A DNA stretch of 54,668 nucleotides from Mycobacterium sp. IS-1496 (GCF_001499995.1 NZ_LQIU01000031.1:1-54668); one strand, 5' to 3'; shown: positions 24,875 through 33,741, numbered from the stretch's first letter. Notes: generated by a model from the sequence alone, not told the origin. Made by a program: numbers and translations.

Positions 24875-26094
24875 CCCACTTCCGAGGCGCCGACACTACG
24901 GTTGTTGACGAGATCCGCGGGGTCTCCGTCATCAACCGTAGGCTCGGCGCGGCTCAAGCCCAGTTCGTCGAGTACCGCGGCGGTATCGGCACCCAGCTCC
25001 GGCGCAGGCCCCCGCACGTGACCGGGTGTGCGCGAGAACCAGGTCGGCACACCGGGAAAGCGCACCGGGCCGTGCGAGGTCTCGACGGTCTCGAACAGCC
25101 CGACGGCGTTGAGGTGCGGGTGGTCGAACAGGGCGCCGGGACTCTGGATCGGCGCGGCCGGGATCTCCAACTCGCGGAACAACGCCAGCCACTCGTCGGT
25201 GGTGCGCTCCTTCAGCGTCTCGGCCACCAGGCCGTAGACGGTGTCGATCTGCTTCGCCCGCCGCTCGAGGGTCCCGTAGAGATCGTTGTCCCACACGGGT
25301 TTCACCGCGTCGACGAACGCGTTCCAGTGTTTGTCGTTGTAGATCAGCGCGGCGATGTAACCGTCTTTCGTCTCGTACGGCTTGCGGTTGGGCGCCACGG
25401 TGCGCGGATACACCGCAGGCCCGAGCGGGGGGTCGAACATGGCGCCGTTGGCATGTTCGACCAGCATGAAGGCGGCCATGGTCTCGAACATGCTGACCTC
25501 CACCTCCTGCCCCTCACCGGTGCGCTCACGGTGGAACAGGGCCATCATGGTGGCGTACAGCGCGGTCAGGCCGGCGACCTTGTCGGCCATGATGGTCCCG
25601 ACGTAGTTGGCCTCGCCGGTGAGTTGTTCCTGCACGGCGGGGATACCGCATTCGGCCTGGATGGTGTCGTCGTAGGCGGGCAGATCACGGTCCGGGCCGC
25701 GGTGCCCGTAGCCGTAGCAGTTGGTGTAGACGATGCCCGGGTTCAGCGCGGCGACGTCGTCGTAGGCGAATCCGAGTTTGGCGATCGCCTTGGCCCGCAT
25801 CGAATGGATGAACACATCGGCCTCGGCGATCAGCGCGCGCAGCGCCGCCTTGCCGTCCTCGGTGCGCAGGTCCAGCACGATGCCGCGCTTGCCGCGGTTG
25901 ACGTTGACGAACACCCCGCTCATCCCCGGGGCGGGGCCGACCGAGATGAAGCGGGTGTTGTCCCCTTCCGGCGGTTCGACCTTCACGACGTCGGCGCCCA
26001 TGTCGGCCATGATCTGGGTGCAGTACGGACCCATCACCATCGCGGTCAGGTCCACCACGCGCACACCCGCCAACGGCCCCGCCGTCTCAGCCAT
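24871..26094 (-). CDS. CaiB/BaiF-family (family III) CoA transferase
   Basis: A 407-aa family III CoA transferase that moves CoA between carboxylic acids. The N-terminal LAGVRVVDLTAMVMGPYCTQIMADMGADVVKVEPPEGDNTR is diagnostic, and the catalytic Asp is expected in the segment around YDDTIQAECGIP. The length is normal. It overlaps the upstream SDR by 8 nt. It could activate a ring-cleavage acid using CoA from a downstream thioester. Confidence 0.92.
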   Translation of the reverse strand: MAETAGPLAGVRVVDLTAMVMGPYCTQIMADMGADVVKVEPPEGDNTRFISVGPAPGMSGVFVNVNRGKRGIVLDLRTEDGKAALRALIAEADVFIHSMRAKAIAKLGFAYDDVAALNPGIVYTNCYGYGHRGPDRDLPAYDDTIQAECGIPAVQEQLTGEANYVGTIMADKVAGLTALYATMMALFHRERTGEGQEVEVSMFETMAAFMLVEHANGAMFDPPLGPAVYPRTVAPNRKPYETKDGYIAALIYNDKHWNAFVDAVKPVWDNDLYGTLERRAKQIDTVYGLVAETLKERTTDEWLALFRELEIPAAPIQSPGALFDHPHLNAVGLFETVETSHGPVRFPGVPTWFSRTPGHVRGPAPELGADTAAVLDELGLSRAEPTVDDGDPADLVNNRSVGASEVG

Positions 26095-27022
26095 GTGAGG
26101 CTCCCTGCCCCGAGTTCTGCAGAGCCATCCCGAAGCTGTAGCGGATGTGGGCGTTGTGGCCGTCGGGCACCACCGGGAACACGACCGGCTGCGAGCGGTC
26201 GCGGATGGCGTCGAGGTCGGCGGCGACGTCCTCGACCGACCACGACGGCCGGTACACGCCCGGCGTCTCGGTGAGGACGGCCGTGGCCACCCGGCCTGCC
26301 AGCGCGACGAACATCTCGCCTGTCACCGAACAGGTTTCGTGCGCCAGCCAGCCGACGGTCGGCGCCACCAGTTCCGGGCCCATCGGCGGATAGGCCGACG
26401 TGTCGATCCCCTCGGCCATCCGGGTGACGGCCGCGGGCACGATGACGTTGCTCGTCACCCCGTGCGCCGCCCCTTCGATCGCCGCGACGTTCGACAGTCC
26501 GATCACCCCGGCCTTGGCGACCGCGTAGTTCACCACGTCGTGGTTGCCGTAGAGGCCGCCGATCGACGATGTCAGCACGATGCGGCCGTAGCCGGCGTCG
26601 CACATCACCGGGAACGCCGGCCGCACAACGTGGAACGCGCCGCGCAGGTGGACGTCGACCACCGCGTCGAAGTCCTCGTAGCTGATGTCGCGCAGCGATC
26701 CGCGCCGCACGTTGCCGGCGTTGTGGATCAGGATGTCCAGGCGGCCGTAGGTGTCCAGCGCCGCGTCGACGATCGCCTTTCCGCCTTCGGGCGTGGCCAC
26801 CGACTCGGTGCTGGCGACCGCCTCGCCTCCGGCGGCGACGATCTCGCGCGCCACCTCCTGCGCGGGACCCTCGTCGCTGCCGTCGCCGGTCAGGCTGCCG
26901 CCGAGGTCGTTGACGACGACCTTCGCCCCGCGCGAGGCGAGCAGCAGCGCGTACGCCCGGCCGAGCCCGCGACCTCCGCCGGTGACGACGGCGACACGGC
27001 CGTCGTACCTGAGCTCAGCCAT
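26087..27022 (-). CDS. SDR, (3R)-hydroxyacyl-CoA dehydrogenase (MFE-2)-like
   Basis: A 311-aa short-chain dehydrogenase. It has the NAD motif TGGGRGLGRAYALLLASRG, then VNDLGG, and the catalytic Ser and YAVAK. The wording resembles the dehydrogenase part of multifunctional enzyme type 2, fitting a 3-hydroxyacyl-CoA oxidation step. The C-terminus is about 50 residues longer than a minimal SDR. ATG 27022 is used; the frame upstream reads through a large inverted repeat and into the BVMO gene. Confidence 0.9.
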   Translation of the reverse strand: MAELRYDGRVAVVTGGGRGLGRAYALLLASRGAKVVVNDLGGSLTGDGSDEGPAQEVAREIVAAGGEAVASTESVATPEGGKAIVDAALDTYGRLDILIHNAGNVRRGSLRDISYEDFDAVVDVHLRGAFHVVRPAFPVMCDAGYGRIVLTSSIGGLYGNHDVVNYAVAKAGVIGLSNVAAIEGAAHGVTSNVIVPAAVTRMAEGIDTSAYPPMGPELVAPTVGWLAHETCSVTGEMFVALAGRVATAVLTETPGVYRPSWSVEDVAADLDAIRDRSQPVVFPVVPDGHNAHIRYSFGMALQNSGQGASHG

Positions 27023-27038
27023 GCGCCGACCATCCGAT

Positions 27039-27092
27039 TTGCGTAACGCCACGGCGGAATTTCGGGTGATCTTCCGCCGTGGCGTTACGCAA
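27039..27092. repeat. 54-nt inverted repeat with perfect 21-bp arms
   Basis: The left arm (27039-27059) begins TTGCGTAACGCC and the right arm (27072-27092) is its exact reverse complement; the loop is 12 nt. The right arm contains the TAA stop codon of the BVMO gene, and the SDR start is 16 nt beyond the left arm. It could be an intra-operon hairpin, a processing or attenuation site, or a miniature mobile element. Confidence 0.9.
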
Positions 27093-28917
27093 GTTGCAGG
27101 CCATCCAGATCGCCCTTCTCGCGCCAGGAGGCCAGCAGGTCGCCGAACGCGTAGAAGCCCGGACCGTACGGTTCGCCGAGGTGCGAGCGGATGCCCTCGC
27201 CGCCGCCACCGCCCTCGTTGTTGTAGTAGCCCGGCGTGCAGGAGGCGTCGAACGCCGAGTTGTCGACGGCCGTGTCCTTGACCGTCCGGCACCACGCCTC
27301 CTGGGCATCCTCGGTGGGCTCGACGACTTCGGCTCCCCGTTCGAGCGCCTGGGCGATCACGTAGGCGATGTGCTCACCCTGCAGTTCGTAGTTCGCCGCG
27401 ATGTTGGCCGAGATCCCGACCTGGGTGAAGCCGGTGAAGAACTGGTTCGGGAAGCCGCGGCTGGTCATCCCGTGCAGCGTCTTGTACCCGTCGCGCCAGT
27501 AGTCGTAGAGCGACAGGCCGTCGCGGCCCTCGATCGCGTCGATCGAATACCGCCTGCTGATGTCCGTGGTGATCTCGAACCCACTGGCGTAGATGATGCA
27601 GTCGACCTCGTATTCGACGCCGCCTGCCACCAAACCCTTCTCGGTGACCTTCTCGACGCCCTTGGAGTCCGAGACGTCGACCAGCGTGACGTTCGGGCGG
27701 TTGAACGCCGGCAGGTATTCGTCGTTGGACAGTGGCCGCTTGCAGAGGAACCGGTAGAACGGCTTGAGCGCCTCGGCGGTCTCGGGATCGTCGACGAGGG
27801 CGTCGATGCGGCGGCGCAACCGCTCCATCAACTTGTAGTCCTCCTCCTCGCGGATCGCCATGAACTGCTCGGGCGTCAGCGAAGCGGGATCCTCGAGCGC
27901 CATCACCCGCGCCGCGGTGTTGCGGCCGATCTCGGTCCAGAAGTCGCACACCAGATCCGGCTGCCCGGGCGCCATCCCCTCGAACGTCCAGGCGTGGAAG
28001 TTGCGCTGGCGTTCCTTCTGCCAGCCCGGCTGCAGGGACTTCACCCACTCCGGATCGGTCGGCGCGTTGTTGCGTTCGTCGACGGTGGACGGCGTGCGCT
28101 GGAACACGTAGAGATGCTCGGCGTCACGCGCCAGGAACGGCACGATCTGGATGGCCGTCGCGCCGGTGCCGATGACGGCGACCTTCTTGTCGGCCAGCTT
28201 GTGCAGATTGCCGCTCGTGTCGCCCCCGGTGTAGTCGTAATCCCACCGCGACGAGTGGAAGGCGTGGCCCTTGAAGTCCCGGATGCCCGGAATGCCCGGC
28301 AGTTTCGGCCGGTGGAACGGACCCGACGCCAGCACCACGAACCGGGCGCGGATGTCGTCGTCGCGATTGGTGCTGATGCGCCAGCGGTGGATCTCGTCAT
28401 CCCAGCGCAGATCCCTGACCTGAGTGGAGAAGATCGCCTTGTCGTAGAGGCCGAAGTGCTTGCCGATGTTGCGGCAGTGCTCGTAGATCTCGGCGCCGTC
28501 GGCGAACTTCTTGCTGGGCATGAAGTTCAGCTCTTCGAGCAACGGGATGTAGCAATAGGATTCGTTGTCGCACTGGATTCCCGGGTAGCGGTTCCAGTAC
28601 CAGACGCCGCCGAAGTCGCCGCCCAGTTCGATGATCCGCACGTCGTCGACGCCGGCCTTCTTCAGGTGCGCCGCCGACAGCAGCCCGCCGAACCCGCCGC
28701 CGAGCACCGCCACGTCGATGTCCTCGTGGATCGGGTTGCGGGGCTGCACGGGGGTGTACGGATCGTTCTCGTAGTAGCCGGCGAACTCGTCGGTCAGCTC
28801 GACGTACTGTTTGGACCCTTCGGGACGAAGCCGTTTGGCGCGTTCCTGGGCGTACCTCTCGCGCAGCGCGTCGATGTCGAAGTCGTCCGGGGTCTGGGTC
28901 GGGGCGCAGTCGCTCAT
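27085..28917 (-). CDS. type I Baeyer-Villiger flavin monooxygenase
   Basis: A 610-aa FAD/NADPH enzyme that inserts oxygen next to a ketone, giving an ester or lactone. FAD motif GGGFGG at 73-78; BVMO fingerprint FKGHAFHSSRWD at 215-226; NADPH motif GTGATAIQ at 250-257. The extra N-terminal segment of about 60 residues and total length suit the larger BVMOs acting on cyclic or bulky ketones. ATG 28917 has AAGGAGAGAT upstream. It lies between the Rieske oxygenase and the hydroxyacyl-CoA dehydrogenase genes; its stop is within an inverted repeat. Confidence 0.93.
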   Translation of the reverse strand: MSDCAPTQTPDDFDIDALRERYAQERAKRLRPEGSKQYVELTDEFAGYYENDPYTPVQPRNPIHEDIDVAVLGGGFGGLLSAAHLKKAGVDDVRIIELGGDFGGVWYWNRYPGIQCDNESYCYIPLLEELNFMPSKKFADGAEIYEHCRNIGKHFGLYDKAIFSTQVRDLRWDDEIHRWRISTNRDDDIRARFVVLASGPFHRPKLPGIPGIRDFKGHAFHSSRWDYDYTGGDTSGNLHKLADKKVAVIGTGATAIQIVPFLARDAEHLYVFQRTPSTVDERNNAPTDPEWVKSLQPGWQKERQRNFHAWTFEGMAPGQPDLVCDFWTEIGRNTAARVMALEDPASLTPEQFMAIREEEDYKLMERLRRRIDALVDDPETAEALKPFYRFLCKRPLSNDEYLPAFNRPNVTLVDVSDSKGVEKVTEKGLVAGGVEYEVDCIIYASGFEITTDISRRYSIDAIEGRDGLSLYDYWRDGYKTLHGMTSRGFPNQFFTGFTQVGISANIAANYELQGEHIAYVIAQALERGAEVVEPTEDAQEAWCRTVKDTAVDNSAFDASCTPGYYNNEGGGGGEGIRSHLGEPYGPGFYAFGDLLASWREKGDLDGLQLA

Positions 28918-28931
28918 ATCTCTCCTTGGGC

Positions 28932-28980
28932 GAATTCGGTGTCGTTGGTTGCGCTGAGCGCGACTGAGTGCACCGAGATC
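28932..28980. repeat. 49-nt hairpin family, member 3 (degenerate)
   Basis: It starts GAATTCGGTG and ends ACCGAGATC, has the same 49-nt length as the other two members, and the same centre CGC-TGA-GCG. Much of the stem is kept through G-U pairs. It fills the gap between the Rieske stop codon, which it overlaps by 2 nt, and the BVMO ribosome site. Confidence 0.65.
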
Positions 28981-30394
28981 ACAGTTCGCGGGGCTCTCCG
29001 GTGCCCATGTACTTCGACAGTTGGTGGTGCAGGTTGACGGTGCTGCGTTCGCGGTAGGGGTTGGGCATCGTGCCGGGGAAACCCGCGGACTTCATGCCCC
29101 GCTGCACGGCCGCCATGTTCGAGAAGTCCTGCGGCAGCACCGACAGCCAGTTCGGTGAGTCCTTCGGGGTGTACGCCCATTCCGTCTCGGGCTCTTCGCC
29201 TTTGGGGTACAGCTCGAACACGGCGACCTCGAAGATGCACTTGTTCGGGTCATAGCTCGGATCGGGCCGGGCCGAGTAGCACAGTGCGCTCGTCAGGCCC
29301 TGGCCGATCTGGAAGTTCGGGAACAGCTGCCACGCGGTGCCGCTCTGCCCCAGGATGTCCGGCGGGATCGTCGGCCAGATCACACCGCGGGCCTCGTCGT
29401 CACGACGCGCCGACGCCAGCCAGTGCTGCAGCACCTTGTCGGCCGGGGTGCCCTCGGGCAGTTCATCGACCAGCCGCTTGGCCGCGTTGACCAGCGTCTC
29501 GGTGGTGGTCGCGTTGGTCTGCTCCCACGTGTACATCTGCATCTCCGCGGTGGAGACCCGCGGATCGTCACCCGTCCCGAGCCGGATCTTGGACTTCGTC
29601 TCGTCCATGCCCTTCGGCGCGTCGTAGCCGATGTTGCTGTGCTTGCCCTGCGCCTTGGCCCAGCCCTTGAACTCGCCGAACTTGTTGAACTCCGGGTGGG
29701 TGGTGAACACGTGGTACGTCTCGTTGAAGGCCTCCAACGCCACTTTCCAGTTGCAGTCGAAGTACAACCACTTGCGCCACTTGTAGCGCATGTTCTCCAG
29801 CCCGAACGGGTCGAGGATCTTCGAGGCGGGAAACAGGTAGTCCGCCAACGGTTCACAGTGCGGGTCCATGTTGACGAACAGCCACCCGCCCCAGGTGTCC
29901 ACCTGCACCGGCGCGAGGTGGGTGTTGCGCGGGGTGAGCTTGCCCTTCCAGTCGTCCTGTTCGCGGATGTGCGTACACGCGCCGTCGAGACCGTATGTCC
30001 AGCCGTGGAATCCGCAGACGAAGGACTTCCGCGCGCGGCCGACGGCGTTCTTCGCCCGGTCGGGGACGTCGATGAGCCGGCGACCCCGGTGCATGCACAC
30101 GTTGTGGTGGGCGGTGAACTCGTCGGGCCCGGTGCGGACCACGATGATCGAGTCGTCGAGGATGTCGTAGGTCAGGTAACTGCCCACCTCGGGGATCTCC
30201 TCGACGCGCCCGACCTGCTGCCACACCTTGCGCCACAGCTTGTCCCGCTCCGCGCGGGCGTACTCCTCGGAGATGTACGCCTCGACCGGGATGGTCATCG
30301 AGTCCGACAGATCCTCGGCGATCTCACCCGTTGAGTCGTCCGGATCGGCGTCGACCTCGATCGCGGCGTCCAGGTCGGATTCTGTATGCGTCAT
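28979..30394 (-). CDS. Rieske non-heme iron oxygenase, large (alpha) subunit
   Basis: A 471-aa ring-hydroxylating-type oxygenase. The Rieske [2Fe-2S] ligands are C100/H102 (CMH) and C127/H130 (CGFH). The spacing of 24 residues between H102 and C127 is clearly longer than the usual 16-17. The mononuclear iron motif is NETYHVFTTH (H228, H233), with the third ligand likely the Asp of DFSNMAA. No small subunit, ferredoxin or reductase gene is adjacent, so electrons must come from elsewhere. ATG 30394 shares one base with the SDR stop (TGATG). Confidence 0.92.
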   Translation of the reverse strand: MTHTESDLDAAIEVDADPDDSTGEIAEDLSDSMTIPVEAYISEEYARAERDKLWRKVWQQVGRVEEIPEVGSYLTYDILDDSIIVVRTGPDEFTAHHNVCMHRGRRLIDVPDRAKNAVGRARKSFVCGFHGWTYGLDGACTHIREQDDWKGKLTPRNTHLAPVQVDTWGGWLFVNMDPHCEPLADYLFPASKILDPFGLENMRYKWRKWLYFDCNWKVALEAFNETYHVFTTHPEFNKFGEFKGWAKAQGKHSNIGYDAPKGMDETKSKIRLGTGDDPRVSTAEMQMYTWEQTNATTTETLVNAAKRLVDELPEGTPADKVLQHWLASARRDDEARGVIWPTIPPDILGQSGTAWQLFPNFQIGQGLTSALCYSARPDPSYDPNKCIFEVAVFELYPKGEEPETEWAYTPKDSPNWLSVLPQDFSNMAAVQRGMKSAGFPGTMPNPYRERSTVNLHHQLSKYMGTGEPREL

Positions 30395-31239
30395 CAGATC
30401 TCCTTGATCGCGGATCGGAAGCCTTCGTCCTTGAGGAACAACGACGTGTTGTCGGCGCCCAGATGGGTCCACTTGAGGTCGAGGCCGCCGTCGACCAGCA
30501 GTGTCTGGCCGGTGATGTAGCTCGACATGTCGGACAGCAGGAACAGGATGGCGTTTGCCTGTTCGACGGGTGTGCCCCGGCGGCCCATCGCGATCGCCGT
30601 GCGGTCCCGTTCGGGATCCTCGTCGACGTAGGTCGCCGAGGCGGCGGTCTCGGTGACACCGGGGGCGACGGCGTTGACGCGGATGTTGTCGAGCGCCAGT
30701 TCGACGGCCATGGTGCGGGTCATCGCGACCACCGCGGCTTTGGCCGTGCCGTAGGCGATGTGGAACGGGGCGGTGTTCATCCCACTGATCGACGACACCG
30801 AGACGATCGACCCCTTGAGGCCCTGTGACCTGATCTCGGCGGCGACGGCCTGGCTCATGAAGAACGCGGTTTCGAGGTTGGCGGTGAACAACGACCGCCA
30901 GTCGTCGCGGGTGACGCGGGTGGACGGCATCCATGTCGCGGGGGCGGCGCCGCCCGCGACGTTGACCAACCCGTAGAGATCGCCTTCGGTGCGCCGCACC
31001 TCGTCGAGGACGCGGGCGATGCCCTCGTCGGTCGAGGCGTCGGCGGCGACCGTGACGATCGACAGCCCCTTGGCGATCAGCGGACCGACGTGTTGGTCGA
31101 GGTTGTCCTGGTTGCGGCTGACCGCGATGACGGTCGCGCCCGCGGTGGCCGCCAGGTCGGTGACCGTGGTGCCGATCCCGCCACCACCCGCGCCGGAGAC
31201 GACGACGATCCGGCCGGTCAGGTTCAACGACTCGTGCAT
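30394..31239 (-). CDS. SDR-family oxidoreductase, first gene of the catabolic operon
   Basis: A 281-aa short-chain dehydrogenase with a slightly altered cofactor loop (VVSGAGGGGIGTTV), NVAGG, Ser in VSVSSISG and catalytic YGTAK. ATG 31239 is preferred to the TTG two codons upstream. It lies first in the minus-strand operon, divergent from the beta-propeller gene, and precedes the Rieske oxygenase. An alcohol-to-ketone step that supplies the BVMO is a reasonable guess. Confidence 0.88.
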   Translation of the reverse strand: MHESLNLTGRIVVVSGAGGGGIGTTVTDLAATAGATVIAVSRNQDNLDQHVGPLIAKGLSIVTVAADASTDEGIARVLDEVRRTEGDLYGLVNVAGGAAPATWMPSTRVTRDDWRSLFTANLETAFFMSQAVAAEIRSQGLKGSIVSVSSISGMNTAPFHIAYGTAKAAVVAMTRTMAVELALDNIRVNAVAPGVTETAASATYVDEDPERDRTAIAMGRRGTPVEQANAILFLLSDMSSYITGQTLLVDGGLDLKWTHLGADNTSLFLKDEGFRSAIKEI

Positions 31240-31250
31240 ACCCAACCTAA

Positions 31251-31262
31251 TTGTCCGGACGA
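31251..31262. promoter_or_regulatory. candidate operator in the divergent promoter, copy 1
   Basis: TTGTCCGGACGA matches the palindromic pattern TNGTCCGGACNA. It begins 12 nt upstream of the start of the minus-strand operon. A second copy (TTGTCTGGACTA) lies near the other gene. The GntR/UTRA protein encoded at 33000 is the natural candidate ligand. Confidence 0.45.
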
Positions 31263-31272
31263 CATACGGTGC

Positions 31273-31287
31273 TCTGCATATTGCAGA
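31273..31287. promoter_or_regulatory. inverted repeat TCTGCA-TAT-TGCAGA
   Basis: Perfect 6-nt arms around a 3-nt AT-rich spacer, located between the two TTGTCYGGAC sites in the divergent promoter region. It may be a separate operator; no regulator is assigned. Confidence 0.35.
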
Positions 31288-31346
31288 ACACTATTCCGCA
31301 GGGTTTATCCGAACGTCAAGGGCCGAGAAACGGTGTTTGCCGCCTA

Positions 31347-31358
31347 TTGTCTGGACTA
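31347..31358. promoter_or_regulatory. candidate operator in the divergent promoter, copy 2
   Basis: TTGTCTGGACTA, ten of twelve bases identical to copy 1 at 31251. It overlaps a possible -10 hexamer TATTGT (31345-31350) for the plus-strand operon, so a bound repressor would block it. Confidence 0.45.
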
Positions 31359-31383
31359 GCCGGGGTTGATAACGTCCGGGTTC

Positions 31384-33003
31384 ATGACGTCGCCGACCGA
31401 GTCGTTGCAGGCCACCCGCTACCCCGGCGCACAGCCGGCCGTCGCCGACGGGTGGCGCCTCGAGCGGGTGACCGCGCCGAGCCGGTTGTTCGGCGCCAAT
31501 GGCCTGCGCACCGGCCCGGACGGCCGGGTCTACGTCGCCCAGGTGACCGGCAGCCAGATCAGCGCGCTCGACCTGGGCACCGCAAACCTGGAGACGGTCA
31601 GCCCGAAGGGCGGCGACATCATCGCCCCCGACGACGTGGCCTTCGGGCCGGACGGCGACCTGTACGCCACCGAGGTGATGGACGGCCGCGTCAGCGTGCG
31701 CGGGACCGACGGCCGGACCCGCGTGCTGCGCGACGACCTGCCGTGCGCCAACGGCATCACCGTCCACCAGGGACGGCTGTTCGTCGGCGAGTGCCGCGAG
31801 GGCGGACGGCTGATGGAACTCGACGGCAACGGCGGCATCGTCCGCACCCTCGCCGAGAACCTGCCGTCGCCGAACGCGATGGAGGTGGGTCCGGACGGAT
31901 TGTTGTACTACCCGCTGATGACGGCCAACGAGATCTGGCGCATCCATCCCGACAGCGGCGAGCCGCAACGCGTCGCGGGTGACCTCGGAGTGCCCGACGC
32001 GGTGAAGTTCGACGCCGACGGGTTCATCGTCTCCACGCAGGTGGCCAGCGGACAGGTGTTGCGCATCGACCCGCGCAGCGGTGCGCAGACGCTGCTCGCC
32101 CAGCTGTCGCCCGGACTGGACAACCTGACGTTCGTCGGCGACCGGTTGTTCGTCTCCAATTTCACCGGCGAGATCACCGAGATCCTGGCGGGCGGCGACA
32201 CCCGCACCACCCTGGCCGGCGGGCTGAACTGGCCGCTGGACCTGGCGGTCGGCGACGACGGCGGCCTCTACGTCGCCGACGGCACGTACTTCTACCTCGT
32301 GCAGGCCGATGGTTCGCTGCAGACCGTCGGCATGCTGTTCACCCCCGGCTATCCCGGCTTCCTGCGTGGTCTGGCCCCCACGGGCGGCGGTGAGTTCGTG
32401 GTCACCACCTCGGGCGGCCAGGTGACCCGGTACCGTCCCGCCGCCGGCGAAAGCGACGTTCTGGCAGACGGTTTCGACCAGCTGTACGGGATCGCGACGG
32501 CTCCCGGCGGCGCGGCCGTGTTCGCCGAACTCGGCACCGGGCGGGTGCACTCGGTGCATGACGGCACCGTGCAGCTGCTGGCAGCGGACCTGCGCGAACC
32601 CGTGGGCGTCGCGATCGGGCCGGACGGCACTGCGCTGGTCGCCGAATCCGGAGCCGGGCGGGTGGTGCGCCTGGCGGGGACCCAGGTTGTCACCGTCGTC
32701 GACGGGTTGCAGCGGCCCCAGGGGCTGCTGGTCGACGGCGGCGTCCTCTACATCGTCGACGCCGGGGCCAAAGAGGTGATCGCGGTGGACCTGGACAGTG
32801 GTGACCGCCGGACGATCGCCTCCGGGCTGCCCGTCGGCCCCCCGCCGGGCGTGGAGCCCAAACCGCTGCGGGGGATGCCGCCGTTCTCCGGCCCGCAGGG
32901 ACCGTTCGCGGGCATCGCGATGGGCCGGGACGGAACGCTGTTCGTCTCCGCCGACGGCGACGGCAGCGTGCTGGCGCTGCGGCGCGACACCCGCAGCACA
33001 TGA
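31384..33003 (+). CDS. SMP-30/NHL-type beta-propeller protein (lactonase-like)
   Basis: A 539-aa protein built of repeated blades with variants of 'GPDGxLYV' (NGLRTGPDGRVYVAQ, DDVAFGPDGDLYATE, MEVGPDGLLYYP, LAVGDDGGLYVAD, VAIGPDGTALVAE). It resembles SMP-30/gluconolactonase and strictosidine-synthase-like propellers, some of which are metal-dependent lactonases. No signal peptide is visible. With a divergent BVMO gene nearby, hydrolysis of a lactone product is an attractive but unproven role. ATG 31384 was chosen over TTG 31366. Its stop overlaps the regulator start (ATGA). Confidence 0.8.
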   Translation: MTSPTESLQATRYPGAQPAVADGWRLERVTAPSRLFGANGLRTGPDGRVYVAQVTGSQISALDLGTANLETVSPKGGDIIAPDDVAFGPDGDLYATEVMDGRVSVRGTDGRTRVLRDDLPCANGITVHQGRLFVGECREGGRLMELDGNGGIVRTLAENLPSPNAMEVGPDGLLYYPLMTANEIWRIHPDSGEPQRVAGDLGVPDAVKFDADGFIVSTQVASGQVLRIDPRSGAQTLLAQLSPGLDNLTFVGDRLFVSNFTGEITEILAGGDTRTTLAGGLNWPLDLAVGDDGGLYVADGTYFYLVQADGSLQTVGMLFTPGYPGFLRGLAPTGGGEFVVTTSGGQVTRYRPAAGESDVLADGFDQLYGIATAPGGAAVFAELGTGRVHSVHDGTVQLLAADLREPVGVAIGPDGTALVAESGAGRVVRLAGTQVVTVVDGLQRPQGLLVDGGVLYIVDAGAKEVIAVDLDSGDRRTIASGLPVGPPPGVEPKPLRGMPPFSGPQGPFAGIAMGRDGTLFVSADGDGSVLALRRDTRST

Positions 33004-33737
33004 GCGTCACCCACACCGAGCACCGCTACCTGCAGGTGGCTCGCACCCTGCGCAAGGAGATCGTCGACGGGGTGTATCCGGTCGGCTCTCAGCTGCCCAC
33101 CGAGCACGAGTTGTGCGAACGGTTCGCGGTCAGCCGCTTCACCATCCGGGAGGCGCTGCGCCGGCTGCGCGAGGACAACCTGGTCACCTCACGCCCCAGG
33201 GCGGGCACCCTGGTGGTGCCCCGCCCGGCGGGCAACACCTACGCCCAGGACGTGATGTCGATCGACGATCTGCTGGCGTTCGCCGCGGGCGCGCAGTTCA
33301 CCGTCGAGTCGAACGCCACCGTGACCGTCGATGCCGAACTCGCCGAGCGGACGCGGCTCCCCCTCGGCTCGGAATGGCTCGCGGTGCTGGGTTACCGCCA
33401 GGCCGACACCGCATCGACGCCCATCTGCCGCACGGAGTACTACATCAACCGCGCGTTCGCCGCCGTGGGCCGGCTGCTGCCCCGGCACACCGGCCCGATC
33501 TTCCCGCTGATCGAGGACCTGTTCGGGGTCAGTGTGGTCGAGGTGCACCAGGAGATCGCCGCGGTGGTGCTGCCCGCCGGGGTGGCCGGCCGGCTCGGCG
33601 TCGAATCCGGCAGCGCCGCACTGCAGATGCAACGCACGTACACCACCTCCGACGGTGAGGTCGCCCAGGTCACGGTGAACACGCACCCGGCGGCGCGCTA
33701 CCGGCACTCGATGACGATGCGCCGGGTCAAGGGTTAG
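33000..33737 (+). CDS. GntR-family regulator with UTRA domain (HutC type)
   Basis: A 245-aa transcription factor. The winged helix is residues about 8-75 (YPVGSQLPTEHELCERFAVSRFTIREALRRLREDNLV). The UTRA effector domain follows to the end (AELAERTRLPLGSEWLAVLGYRQADTASTPICRTEYYIN). It is cotranscribed with the propeller protein through an ATGA overlap and probably controls both divergent catabolic operons through the TTGTCYGGAC sites (inference). Confidence 0.9.
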   Translation: MSVTHTEHRYLQVARTLRKEIVDGVYPVGSQLPTEHELCERFAVSRFTIREALRRLREDNLVTSRPRAGTLVVPRPAGNTYAQDVMSIDDLLAFAAGAQFTVESNATVTVDAELAERTRLPLGSEWLAVLGYRQADTASTPICRTEYYINRAFAAVGRLLPRHTGPIFPLIEDLFGVSVVEVHQEIAAVVLPAGVAGRLGVESGSAALQMQRTYTTSDGEVAQVTVNTHPAARYRHSMTMRRVKG

Positions 33738-33741
33738 ACCG

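Noticed and set aside
27079..29037. 652-codon open frame on the plus strand opposite the BVMO gene
   Set aside because: It is antisense to a clear BVMO and its translation is low-complexity Arg/Ala/Val/Asp typical of GC-rich shadow frames.
31366..31383. TTG 31366 as the start of the beta-propeller protein
   Set aside because: It adds only six residues, lacks a ribosome site and lies very close to the predicted transcription start; ATG 31384 is simpler.
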